17,959 bases of DNA, from positions 1 to 17,959 of the forward strand of contig JABZGZ010000023.1 in the NCBI GenBank assembly GCA_015259105.1, in the 5' to 3' direction. The translations under genes and the position numbers were made by a program. The DNA is from Atopobium sp. GTDB lineage: Bacteria > Actinomycetota > Coriobacteriia > Coriobacteriales > Atopobiaceae. Below the pieces are notes generated by a model, which was given only the letters and a program-made list of their open reading frames with translations, ran no database searches and was not told the origin of the DNA. The number at the start of each line of letters is the position of its first letter. Position 1 is the stretch's first letter. Below are positions 7,444-14,793 of this stretch, in pieces.

Positions 7444-9705
7444 ATGGAGAAGAAGATGCGTTTTTCCTACAGACCTTCTACACAAAAGCTTATTGCGGTT
7501 GCTTCGTTGAGTGCAGCTCTACTTTGCGGACTCCACGCTGCTCCTGCTCTTGCAGAGACTACTGATACATCCGCAGTAAATGCTCCTGCTGTAACAACTG
7601 AAACTACTGCAACATCTGAAAATACTTCTCCTACAGCGCCTGAAAACTCTCAGCCTGCTTCACCTGCTTCACCTGTAGCACCAACGACAACTGCTCCAAC
7701 AACAGACCAGACACCAGCAGCTCCAACAGAGAATACAACGCCAACCCCTCAGTCTTCTGGATGGAGACAAGAAAACGGTCAATTCCGCTATTACAAAGAA
7801 GATGGAACACTTGTCACAAGTCAGTGGATCAAAGATGATTCTGGTTGGCACTATATAGACGCTGCTGGTAATGCAGTCAAGGGTTGGTATACAACGCCTA
7901 ATGGTAAAACTTGGTATTTTGACCCAACTGACCCGCTGCATAAGGCAATCTTCGGTGAAACTGAAATTGATGGTAAGTTTTACTACTTTGATTCAACAGG
8001 CGGACTTGTAACAAATGGATGGGTATATCGTTCAGCAAGTTCTTGGTCATGGGCAACTGAAGATGGTACTTACTATTCTGGATGGAAGCATATGCCTAAC
8101 GGCAAGTGGTTCTATTTTGATCCAGAAGATCCTCGTCATCATATGTTAATTGGAACAATTCAGGTTTCTGGTACCTCATATTACATTGATGAATATGCAG
8201 GTATGATTTCTAACAGTTGGATTCAACTACCAACTCGTGAGTGGGCTTGGGCTCAAAAAAATGGCGCTCTTGCCTCTGGTTGGTTTAACACACCAAATGG
8301 TAGAACTTGGTACTTTGATCCATCTGTTCCACAGCATCCAGCGCTTATTGGCAACGTCGAAATTGACGGCACATATTATCATTTCGATGAAAACTATGGA
8401 ATCCTTAGAAATAGTTGGATTCACAATGATGATGGTTCATGGTCTTGGGTAGATTCTTATGGCTCATTCTATTCAGGTTGGAAACATTTCCCAAATGGTA
8501 AATGGTTTTACTTTGATCCAGAAGACTCAATTCATCGCATGAAAACTGGACTTTTCCAACTTCCTAGCGGTTCATATTACGTTGATGAAAATGCTGGTAT
8601 GACTTCAAGTAATTGGGTGTCCCTACCAGACGGAAATTTGTCCTGGGCTCAATCTAGCGGCGCGCTTGTCTCTGGATGGTTTACTACTCCTGGCAATAAA
8701 ACATGGTACTTTAATCCATCTTCAATTGACCATGCCGCATACGTTGGAGAGCATTCAATTGATGGAAAGAATTACTACTTTGATAAAAACTATGGTCTAG
8801 CAAAAAATGAATGGGTTACTCTTTCAAATGGTGTAAAACGTTGGGCAGGTCCAGACGGAGTACTGACTGGATTCATTTCTCCCGAAGGGGTCTTCTCTAC
8901 AGATGACGGTTCACAGCCAACAGGAACGGTACATCTTCCAGGATTGACTGTAAACGTTGGCTCTGACCATAAAATTAAGACGGGATGGTTAAAAGAAAAT
9001 AGTAAAGATTTTTACTATCTTTCTAATGGTGCACCAGCAGATGGATGGCTTAATATTCATGGAACCTGGTACTACTTTAACTTCAATGGAGAAAAACAAA
9101 CTGGTTGGATTAATTCAAAGGGCAGTTGGTACTTCCTTGATTCTGACGGCAAGATGAAAACCGGATGGATTAAAGATAACGGCAAGGACTACTATCTCAG
9201 TAATAATGGTTCCATGCAAACTGGTTATGTATCCTGGGGTGGAAAACTGTATTGGTCAGCTGCTGATGGCGCTATGGAGGAGCAGCCTTGCTACTACCCT
9301 GATATGTACCGTTACGCTCAAAACTACTATAGCGCCACTAACTGGCTCATTCAGATTGATACTACTGGCAATCGCTTTGCTGTATACAGGGGTTCACACG
9401 GCAACTGGGTTGTTTGGTACGAATGGCAGTGCACTACAGGAGCACCAGGCATGTGGACCCCTCATGGTCAATTTACCGTAGGTAACAAGGGTCTCTACTT
9501 TGGCTCTGGCTTTAGATGCTGGTATTACACGACCATTTCTGGTGAGTATCTTATTCACTCCATTCTCTATAACTCCGACGGTTATACCGTCCGTGATGGT
9601 AGGCTTGGATACAACGGTTCCCACGGTTGCGTACGTCTTGCAACAGAAAATGCTAAGTGGGTTTATGACAACATTCCTTATGGAACCAAGATTGTCATTT
9701 GGTAA
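7444..9705 (+). CDS. Secreted L,D-transpeptidase (YkuD fold) with wall-binding repeats
   Basis: A 753-residue secreted protein. The signal peptide ends near APALA (about residue 37), followed by a Pro/Thr/Ala-rich linker to about 104. Five 66-residue wall-binding units run from about 147 to 476. After a short spacer, classic 20-residue GW repeats cover about 512-610. The C-terminal YkuD domain (about 620-753) has H705 (LIHS), H727 and nucleophile C729 in SHGCVRL, which form 3-3 cross-links or anchor proteins to peptidoglycan. Two further cysteines, C663 and C692, could form a disulfide. ATGs at 7438, 7444 and 7456 are all possible. AAAGGA at 7431-7436 fits 7444 best, while GGAG at 7446-7449 would serve 7456. 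It shares its binding module with the nearby autolysin. Confidence 0.93.
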   Translation: MEKKMRFSYRPSTQKLIAVASLSAALLCGLHAAPALAETTDTSAVNAPAVTTETTATSENTSPTAPENSQPASPASPVAPTTTAPTTDQTPAAPTENTTPTPQSSGWRQENGQFRYYKEDGTLVTSQWIKDDSGWHYIDAAGNAVKGWYTTPNGKTWYFDPTDPLHKAIFGETEIDGKFYYFDSTGGLVTNGWVYRSASSWSWATEDGTYYSGWKHMPNGKWFYFDPEDPRHHMLIGTIQVSGTSYYIDEYAGMISNSWIQLPTREWAWAQKNGALASGWFNTPNGRTWYFDPSVPQHPALIGNVEIDGTYYHFDENYGILRNSWIHNDDGSWSWVDSYGSFYSGWKHFPNGKWFYFDPEDSIHRMKTGLFQLPSGSYYVDENAGMTSSNWVSLPDGNLSWAQSSGALVSGWFTTPGNKTWYFNPSSIDHAAYVGEHSIDGKNYYFDKNYGLAKNEWVTLSNGVKRWAGPDGVLTGFISPEGVFSTDDGSQPTGTVHLPGLTVNVGSDHKIKTGWLKENSKDFYYLSNGAPADGWLNIHGTWYYFNFNGEKQTGWINSKGSWYFLDSDGKMKTGWIKDNGKDYYLSNNGSMQTGYVSWGGKLYWSAADGAMEEQPCYYPDMYRYAQNYYSATNWLIQIDTTGNRFAVYRGSHGNWVVWYEWQCTTGAPGMWTPHGQFTVGNKGLYFGSGFRCWYYTTISGEYLIHSILYNSDGYTVRDGRLGYNGSHGCVRLATENAKWVYDNIPYGTKIVIW
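7882..8871 (+). repeat. 66-residue wall-binding super-repeat, five units (L,D-transpeptidase)
   Basis: Counting from the 7444 start, GW opens units at residues 147, 213, 279, 345 and 411, with exactly 66 residues between each. Units alternate strictly: TTPNGKTWYFDP, MPNGKWFYFDPED, TPNGRTWYFDP, FPNGKWFYFDPED, TTPGNKTWYFNP. The true period is thus a 132-residue pair. Each unit contains three aromatic sub-repeats of about 22 residues. Confidence 0.85.
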
Positions 9706-9731
9706 TCCAACTAAACATGAAGCTCTATAAC

Positions 9732-9766
9732 AATAAACCCCAACTCATATTGAGCTGGGGTTTATT
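9732..9766. terminator. Hairpin terminator between convergent genes
   Basis: A 16-position stem (9732-9747 with 9751-9766, loop TAT). The single imperfect pair (9743/9755) is A-C in plus-strand RNA but U-G in minus-strand RNA, so folding is slightly better for the ruv-operon transcript. TTTATTTGTT on the right and the AATAAA side on the left give modest U-runs both ways. It lies between the transpeptidase gene and the end of the ruv operon. Confidence 0.8.
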
Positions 9767-9786
9767 TGTTAGCTTATAAAATGTGG

Positions 9787-10182
9787 TTACGCAAAATACT
9801 TTGCTTCAAAATCCTTAAATTGCTCTGGAGTAGCGTTTTGATCTACCGAGAAGGACTGTGCAACCGCTACTGCCTGCTGTCTTCTGAGACCAGCCTTATC
9901 CCCGTCTCCTAGTTGCTCATAAACGTGAGAGAGCCTATCGAGGGCATACACCACATACTCTGCAACTGAATCAGCTACGCCGGAGAGCAACATCATCGTT
10001 ACAAGAGAGTCTGGCGAAAGCGCAAGAGCAGTCTCTGGGCTCAAATCAATGAGCTCTGCAACAGCTGCCTCTACCCCATCGAGTGACTCTTCAGTTTGAG
10101 TCTCTAAAGCATTTCCCAAACCTGCTGTGACCGTTGAAGTAAAGTCATCGATTACTTCCAAAATGTAATCTCGTTGAAGCAT
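9787..10182 (-). CDS. Small helical protein of unknown function, last gene of the ruv operon
   Basis: The 131-residue product is acidic, cytoplasmic and predicted mostly helical, with no cysteine or recognisable catalytic motif. The N-terminus (RDYILEVIDDF) and overall size recall the uncharacterised DUF6483 family; this is from memory and weak. A central segment (about 75-110) has the look of one helix-turn-helix TPR-like pair. It begins 14 bases after the ruvB stop with a weak GGAA ribosome binding site, so it is probably co-transcribed with ruvCAB and may be induced with them. The operon then meets the terminator at 9732-9766. No function is assigned. Confidence 0.75.
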   Translation of the reverse strand: MLQRDYILEVIDDFTSTVTAGLGNALETQTEESLDGVEAAVAELIDLSPETALALSPDSLVTMMLLSGVADSVAEYVVYALDRLSHVYEQLGDGDKAGLRRQQAVAVAQSFSVDQNATPEQFKDFEAKYFA

Positions 10183-10196
10183 TTTGTTCCAATCTA

Positions 10197-11264
10197 CTAG
10201 TTAGTAGGAACAGGAATACGTAAGTGATCAAATGCAGCATGCGTTGCCTGTCTACCTTGAGGTGTTCTAATAATAAGCCCTTGCTGCAAAAGATATGGCT
10301 CATAAACATCTTCAAGTGTAGACGGATCCTCTGAGACTGCACTTGCAATGGTTGTGAGACCAACCGGACGACCTCTGAACGTCTCACAAAGCGCACGTAA
10401 AACACGCACGTCCATTACATCTAGACCAAGCTCGTCAATCTCAAAGAATGAAAGCGCTTCTGAGGCTACCTGCCAGGTAATAGTACCTTCAGCTTTAACT
10501 TGTGCGTAATCTCGTACGCGTTTTAACAGACGGTTTGCCAAACGCGGTGTACCTCTTGATCGAGAAGCAATTTCAGCAGCTCCCTGCTCATCAACTTCTA
10601 CATCAAGGATGTTTGCCGAGCGCATGACAATAGTCTGAAGCTCAGGAACAGTATAGTAGTCAAGGCGATAAGAAATACCAAAACGATCACGCAAAGGACC
10701 AGTCAAAAGTCCCGTTCTTGTTGTTGCAGCCACAAGGGTAAAGCGTGGAATATCAAGCCTGATTGACCTTGCCGCAGGACCTTTGCCAATAACAATATCT
10801 AAGAAGAAGTCTTCCATTGCTGGATACAAAATTTCTTCAACCTGGTGATTAAGTCTGTGAATCTCATCAACAAAGAGGATATCTCCCTCTTCAAGATTGG
10901 TGAGAATTGCTGCTAAATCTCCTGCTCGCTCAATTGCGGGGCCAGAGGTTGTATGAAGCTTTGAGCCCATTTCTCCTGCTAAAACACCTGCAAGTGTTGT
11001 TTTACCAAGGCCTGGAGGGCCAGAAAAAATAACGTGATCAAGCGGCTCATTACGACTTTTTGCAGCCTCAATAAGAACACGGAGATTTGATTTAACACGT
11101 TCCTGACCAAGATACTCATCAAGAGTTTTTGGTCGCAAGTTTCTATCTTGCTCCAGATCTTCTGCCTGAAGTCCACTAGAAACTACACGTTGAGAAGTGT
11201 GTCCTGGAAATGGAGCTGGAGTAGACGACGACTCAAATAAGTTATCTGCATCTGCTTCCCACAT
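10197..11264 (-). CDS. ruvB: Holliday junction branch migration ATPase RuvB
   Basis: 355 residues, close to the family norm, with an N-terminal extension of about 40 residues before RPKTLDEYLGQ. RuvB hexamers are the AAA+ motor that pulls DNA through the RuvA-bound Holliday junction. Walker A is GPPGLGKT (82-89), Walker B is LFVDEIH (130-136), sensor 1/arginine finger region is ATTRTG (about 180-185), and LRDRFG lies near 191-196. The C-terminal winged-helix domain ends with RxPQGRxAT (about 333-341). Its ATG overlaps the ruvA stop by one base (TAATG), which indicates translational coupling. Confidence 0.98.
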   Translation of the reverse strand: MWEADADNLFESSSTPAPFPGHTSQRVVSSGLQAEDLEQDRNLRPKTLDEYLGQERVKSNLRVLIEAAKSRNEPLDHVIFSGPPGLGKTTLAGVLAGEMGSKLHTTSGPAIERAGDLAAILTNLEEGDILFVDEIHRLNHQVEEILYPAMEDFFLDIVIGKGPAARSIRLDIPRFTLVAATTRTGLLTGPLRDRFGISYRLDYYTVPELQTIVMRSANILDVEVDEQGAAEIASRSRGTPRLANRLLKRVRDYAQVKAEGTITWQVASEALSFFEIDELGLDVMDVRVLRALCETFRGRPVGLTTIASAVSEDPSTLEDVYEPYLLQQGLIIRTPQGRQATHAAFDHLRIPVPTN

Positions 11265-11896
11265 TAATTACCACTTCCCAAACGCCTTAGTGCATATCCA
11301 ATAGCAGCTTCAATTGTAATAGCACCAGCCTCTTCATACCCCTCAAGAGCAAGCGTTGCTTCCTGAGAAGTAAAGCCCATTCCAAGAAGAGCCTCAATAG
11401 CCTCTGATTCTACAGAGGTTACAGCAGGTTTTGGAATAGCAGCAAAGTCTGCAGGAGACGTAAGACCAACAAGCTGCTTAAGCTCTGCATCTTTTGCGAA
11501 CACATCAGAAAGTTCAATTACTAAGCGCTCTGCCTTCTTTTTACCAAGGCCAGAGACACTCTTAAGACGATTTCCGTCATTGGTAGCAACAATTACCGCA
11601 AGTTGCTGTGGTGTAAACGTAGAAAGCACAGAAAGAGCCAGTTTAGGACCTACTCCAGAAATTGCACGCAAGCGATCAAAGAGCGCACGCTCTTCTCGCG
11701 AAGCAAAACCAAAGAGTTCCATTGAATCTTCTCTGACCACCATACGAGTTAAAACGGTAACGCCTGCTTCACCCGCTTGTGGAAGCGCAGCAGCTGTTGA
11801 AGCTGATATACCCAGCTCATACCCAACGCCATTAACGTCGAGAACAGCAACTGAAGGAGTAACGGATACAAGTGTGCCCGTAAGCTGGACAATCAT
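11264..11896 (-). CDS. ruvA: Holliday junction DNA-binding subunit RuvA
   Basis: 210 residues, normal length. RuvA tetramers bind the four-way junction and load RuvB. The OB-fold domain covers about 1-65 (MIVQLTGTL, VNGVGYEL). Two helix-hairpin-helix motifs follow (GVGPK 81-85 and GLGKK 116-120). After a flexible linker, domain III (about 163-207, ALLGMGFTSQEA) contacts RuvB. The start codon overlaps the ruvC stop by four bases (ATGA), and AAGGGAAG lies upstream within the ruvC end. It sits between ruvC and ruvB in the usual C-A-B order. Confidence 0.98.
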   Translation of the reverse strand: MIVQLTGTLVSVTPSVAVLDVNGVGYELGISASTAAALPQAGEAGVTVLTRMVVREDSMELFGFASREERALFDRLRAISGVGPKLALSVLSTFTPQQLAVIVATNDGNRLKSVSGLGKKKAERLVIELSDVFAKDAELKQLVGLTSPADFAAIPKPAVTSVESEAIEALLGMGFTSQEATLALEGYEEAGAITIEAAIGYALRRLGSGN

Positions 11897-12396
11897 AGTT
11901 GTATTCTTCCCTTTCTAAGCGAGGTGGTTCTTACAAGATTAGCGTGACAAACTGCGGCAGCTAAAGCGTCAGCCGCGTGATCTGGATGAGGCTGATGGTC
12001 CAAGCACAATATGTTTTGAACCATATACATAACCTGCTGTTTATCAGCAGCTCCTGTACCAACAACAGCCTGCTTTATCTGCATTGGAGTATATTCTCCA
12101 ACCGTAAGACCTGCTTTAGAACAAGCGACAATAGCAGCACCGCGAGCATGTGCAGTAGGAATAGCAGATTTAACGTTTTGTCCAAAGTAAATGCTCTCAA
12201 TAGAAAGAGCTTCTGGTGAAAACTTATCTATAACCTCAACAATCTGGTTATAGATTCTTCCCAAGCGCATATCTATTGGTTCATCTGCGGTTGTAGTTAT
12301 GCATCCATAGGCGCGTGCACGGCATTCAGAACCCCTAGTCTCTACAATTCCCCATCCAGTGTGAGCAAGACCAGGGTCTATTCCAAGAATTACCAT
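11893..12396 (-). CDS. ruvC: Holliday junction resolvase RuvC
   Basis: 167 residues, normal length. RuvC dimers cut Holliday junctions symmetrically with an RNase H-like fold and two metal ions. Acidic residues are D7 (LGIDPGL), E67 (LSIESIYF), and the C-terminal pair H140 and D143 in HAADALA. Histidine at the third position is like Thermus thermophilus RuvC, where E. coli has aspartate, so it should be active. A very good ribosome binding site, AGGAGGTG, occupies 12399-12406. It is the first gene of the ruvCAB operon, preceded by its own promoter and SOS box. Confidence 0.97.
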   Translation of the reverse strand: MVILGIDPGLAHTGWGIVETRGSECRARAYGCITTTADEPIDMRLGRIYNQIVEVIDKFSPEALSIESIYFGQNVKSAIPTAHARGAAIVACSKAGLTVGEYTPMQIKQAVVGTGAADKQQVMYMVQNILCLDHQPHPDHAADALAAAVCHANLVRTTSLRKGRIQL

Positions 12397-12411
12397 TGCA
12401 CCTCCTAATAT

Positions 12412-12425
12412 AGAACGTTCGTTCT
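12412..12425 (-). promoter_or_regulatory. LexA-type SOS box upstream of ruvC
   Basis: On the minus strand AGAACGAACGTTCT matches the Gram-positive LexA/DinR consensus CGAACRNRYGTTYC at 12 of 14 positions; only the outer C's differ. It is the centre of a larger perfect 11-bp inverted repeat with a 4-base spacer (12406-12431) that begins at the ribosome binding site. Its position just downstream of the predicted -10 fits repression. SOS control of ruv genes is established in other bacteria. Confidence 0.75.
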
Positions 12426-12427
12426 AT

Positions 12428-12457
12428 ATTATCACAGAGTATGAGCAAACGATGCAA
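12428..12457 (-). promoter_or_regulatory. Predicted promoter of the ruvCAB operon
   Basis: On the minus strand TTGCAT (12452-12457) and GATAAT (12428-12433) are 18 bases apart in the 61-bp gap after the NadE-like gene. The -10 overlaps the outer arm of the SOS inverted repeat, so LexA would block polymerase. The pairing of promoter and operator makes each more credible. Confidence 0.6.
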
Positions 12458-14245
12458 CTAATTTTCTGAGAAAGGGCCTCTCCACATTTTGGGGTCAACC
12501 ATGCCAATTTGTGCATCAGATTCTTGTGCCAGCTCTTTTAAAAGCTCCAGCATATCCTTAAAGCCCTCCTGAGCCTCCGCTGGATCAACTGACAACTCAG
12601 GCAGATGCATAGAAGCTCCTTGAATTTCTCGCAAAGAATTTCGTAAGGACTCTACCAGATCAGATTCGGAAGCTTTTGTATCTCTAATTCTGTCTTGCCA
12701 GACTGATGCGTGTGGAATTTGAGCGTTTGTGAGGCTCTTTGAAGACATTTCTAGAACCTCAGTGGTGTTTCTGCGGTCTTTTTGGCGAGCGTGAAGCATA
12801 GAAATAATAGCTTTGACCTCGTCAACCTTTCCCATCTCTTCCACAATGGCAGAAATGCTTTTATTCCACTCAAGGTAGCTGGTAAGCACGTAATCAACAA
12901 ACTCAATGCGTTCTTGAGGCGTTGACGCAGTATTCTCTAACCCATCAGTTACAACCTCAGAGATATTCTCGAGAACTGCATGATCAATAGCTGGCGAGAA
13001 GGTATTTCTTACCCTTGCAAGGTCAACAATATCTGCATGATACATATCTCCCAGAGGCCACAGAGAGTGAGCGCTAGAGATCTCTGTTCCTTTGAGCGCA
13101 AGGATGGTTTTATCGGCAGTCTCAAGCGTTAAGTAATTGTGCTGGTCAGCATATGCGTAGCCGTATGCACTCACCAACTTTGCATCGGTCAATGTCGAGA
13201 AAACCGTGCTATCCACAGCAACTTTATTAACCCGAAGTCTTGCGGTAAGCAACTCCGCAGCGCTTGTTGCTCGAGAATCTTTGTTTGGAAGCAACAGTAC
13301 GTGGACGCGCATAGGACCTAAAGCGTCTGAAGCAAGCGCAACGGTAACAAGAGAATTGAGCGAGCCATCAACTGCAATAAACACGCCGTCAAAACCAGAC
13401 TTTACCGTGTAGTCTCGCACTCCTGTAGCCAATACGCCCCAGGTAGTAAGCGCGCTGTTATAGATACCCGCAGTATCTTCTCTATCAAAGTTTTCAATAG
13501 TATCTTGGTCAACCTCGCAGACAACCATGTCTTCTGAGAAAGACGCTGCTTGTTTGACTAAATCTCCTGAAGGAGACAAGAAGAAGCTTGAACCACAAAA
13601 CACCTGGTTACCATAGGCGCCAACAGCGTTTGCAGCGATAAGCCAGCTATCAAACTCCTCGACATCTCCCAGATAGCGGCTTTCTGCCACCGCCATGCCC
13701 ATGGCGGACGACGAATCATCAACAGCAAAGCCAAAATACGGCAAGTAAATGACAGCATCTAACGAGTCGTCAACATCTTGCCACGCGTCAAGATCGTCGT
13801 AGGTAAAAGCGACGCCAAACGTAAGACCGCCTGCTTCAAATTTTGCGAGCTCAAAGGTATTCTCGCCAGATGTTTGTGCAGAGCTAGCAGAACGAGCAAG
13901 AGCGCTCATATGCGCTATCTGGGCAGTCAATTTCAGCGGGGTTACGGCTCCGTTTCTAACGAGAAGGGCCTCGCTAGCTGCACTTCCATCAAACTCTGTT
14001 ACAACAGGAATAAGGGCCGCAATTGGAAGCTTTTCTGAAAGCAAATTGATAATCTCCGAGAGGTCTGCAAAAAGACCTTCTATATCAGCCTCTGGCACGC
14101 TTAGCAGCCCTGTAAGAGTTGGCGCAGGATAAATGACTAGCTCAGCACCTTGCTGTTGAGCTCTCTGAGCATATTCCAGCATGGTCTGAGCGGTAAACTC
14201 GAAGTCTCCGGCCTGAGTATTCATTTGTGCAACTGCTATGCGCAT
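12458..14245 (-). CDS. NadE-like protein (nitrilase plus NAD synthetase fold) with degenerate active sites
   Basis: 595 residues with the full layout of glutamine-dependent NAD synthetase: nitrilase-fold domain about 1-250, synthetase fold about 262-500, then a C-terminal tail of about 90 residues. Key residues are lost. The nitrilase Glu (family FPELSLTG) is A41 in YPAPTLTG. The Lys region (102-110) lacks the usual RK motif. The Cys of ICED is T148 in AFTYDD. The ATP loop SGGxDS is DGSLNS (293-298), and TTGNKSE is ALKGTEI (383-389), in a 19-residue block that still aligns without gaps. The frame is intact, which argues for a retained non-catalytic or altered role. The start is supported by AGGA. 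It lies alone between the superoxide reductase and ruvC. A genuine nadE elsewhere is expected but not visible here. Confidence 0.75.
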   Translation of the reverse strand: MRIAVAQMNTQAGDFEFTAQTMLEYAQRAQQQGAELVIYPAPTLTGLLSVPEADIEGLFADLSEIINLLSEKLPIAALIPVVTEFDGSAASEALLVRNGAVTPLKLTAQIAHMSALARSASSAQTSGENTFELAKFEAGGLTFGVAFTYDDLDAWQDVDDSLDAVIYLPYFGFAVDDSSSAMGMAVAESRYLGDVEEFDSWLIAANAVGAYGNQVFCGSSFFLSPSGDLVKQAASFSEDMVVCEVDQDTIENFDREDTAGIYNSALTTWGVLATGVRDYTVKSGFDGVFIAVDGSLNSLVTVALASDALGPMRVHVLLLPNKDSRATSAAELLTARLRVNKVAVDSTVFSTLTDAKLVSAYGYAYADQHNYLTLETADKTILALKGTEISSAHSLWPLGDMYHADIVDLARVRNTFSPAIDHAVLENISEVVTDGLENTASTPQERIEFVDYVLTSYLEWNKSISAIVEEMGKVDEVKAIISMLHARQKDRRNTTEVLEMSSKSLTNAQIPHASVWQDRIRDTKASESDLVESLRNSLREIQGASMHLPELSVDPAEAQEGFKDMLELLKELAQESDAQIGMVDPKMWRGPFSEN

Positions 14246-14305
14246 ACCATTCCTATCATAAAGTGCTTAATTTGTTTTTACCCAAAAACAAACAGGTGTA
14301 GTAAG

Positions 14306-14337
14306 AAAAAACGGAGCTGCAGGTAGCAGCTCCGTTT
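14306..14337 (-). terminator. Intrinsic terminator of the superoxide reductase gene
   Basis: A perfect 12-bp GC-rich stem (14309-14320 with 14326-14337, 5-base loop) is followed on the minus strand by a run of six T's. It lies 39 bases after the superoxide reductase stop and separates that gene from the NadE-like gene. Confidence 0.9.
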
Positions 14338-14376
14338 GACCTTAATAAGCTAGTGCTTATTGTTGAGTCAATAGAC

Positions 14377-14742
14377 TTAGAGAGAAGCCTTCCAAAGACC
14401 ATGAAGGTTGCAATACTCATAAGCCTCTGCCTCAACACCCTCTTCAAGAGTGAAGGTAGCAACTGGCTCCTGGCCAGGTTTAAGTTGTGCAAACTGAGCG
14501 CCGTTCTCAGAAACAAGAGCAATGAACTCAATGTAGTGCTCTTCGAGCATTGGATGAGCAACCTCACCAACACGGACGGTAACGGTGTTGCCCTCACGAG
14601 TAACAAATGGAACGTGCTTCTCAGCTGCACCGTCAGTAACGCCAGCCTGGAGAAGCTCAAGGTCTGCTGCCTCTACGTTGCCTGCGACACCGTAAACAAC
14701 AGCGCCTGTCTCCTTGTTGCGATAAAACTTTGCGTCGATCAT
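14377..14742 (-). CDS. Superoxide reductase (desulfoferrodoxin-like, centre I lost)
   Basis: 121 residues. Superoxide reductase reduces superoxide to hydrogen peroxide in anaerobes without releasing oxygen. The catalytic centre II ligands are present: H43 (EKHVP), H63 (AHPM), H69 (EHYI), C111 and H114 (EYCNLHG), plus the conserved E41-K42 pair. The N-terminal part keeps the desulforedoxin-like layout (KFYRNKETGAVVYGV) but has none of the four cysteines that hold the second iron, as in the Treponema pallidum type (class III). The start at 14742 is chosen for GAGGAG six bases upstream and the MxxxKFYR start; the longer frame from 14757 is unlikely. It is monocistronic, ended by the terminator at 14306-14337. 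Electrons would come from rubredoxin or similar. Confidence 0.93.
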   Translation of the reverse strand: MIDAKFYRNKETGAVVYGVAGNVEAADLELLQAGVTDGAAEKHVPFVTREGNTVTVRVGEVAHPMLEEHYIEFIALVSENGAQFAQLKPGQEPVATFTLEEGVEAEAYEYCNLHGLWKASL

Positions 14743-14793
14743 TTTTTCTCCTCTCACGACATCCGAAGATGTCAGAATTTCTTAGCAAGTGCT

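Noticed and set aside
7882..8871. Periodic DNA repeat that might be read as a CRISPR or VNTR array
   Set aside because: The 198-base period is a diverged protein-coding repeat in frame; no identical short repeats with unique spacers are present.
12406..12431. Perfect inverted repeat as a terminator of the NadE-like gene
   Set aside because: It is AT-rich, has no T-run after it on the minus strand, and lies at the promoter and ribosome binding site of ruvC. A LexA operator explains it better.
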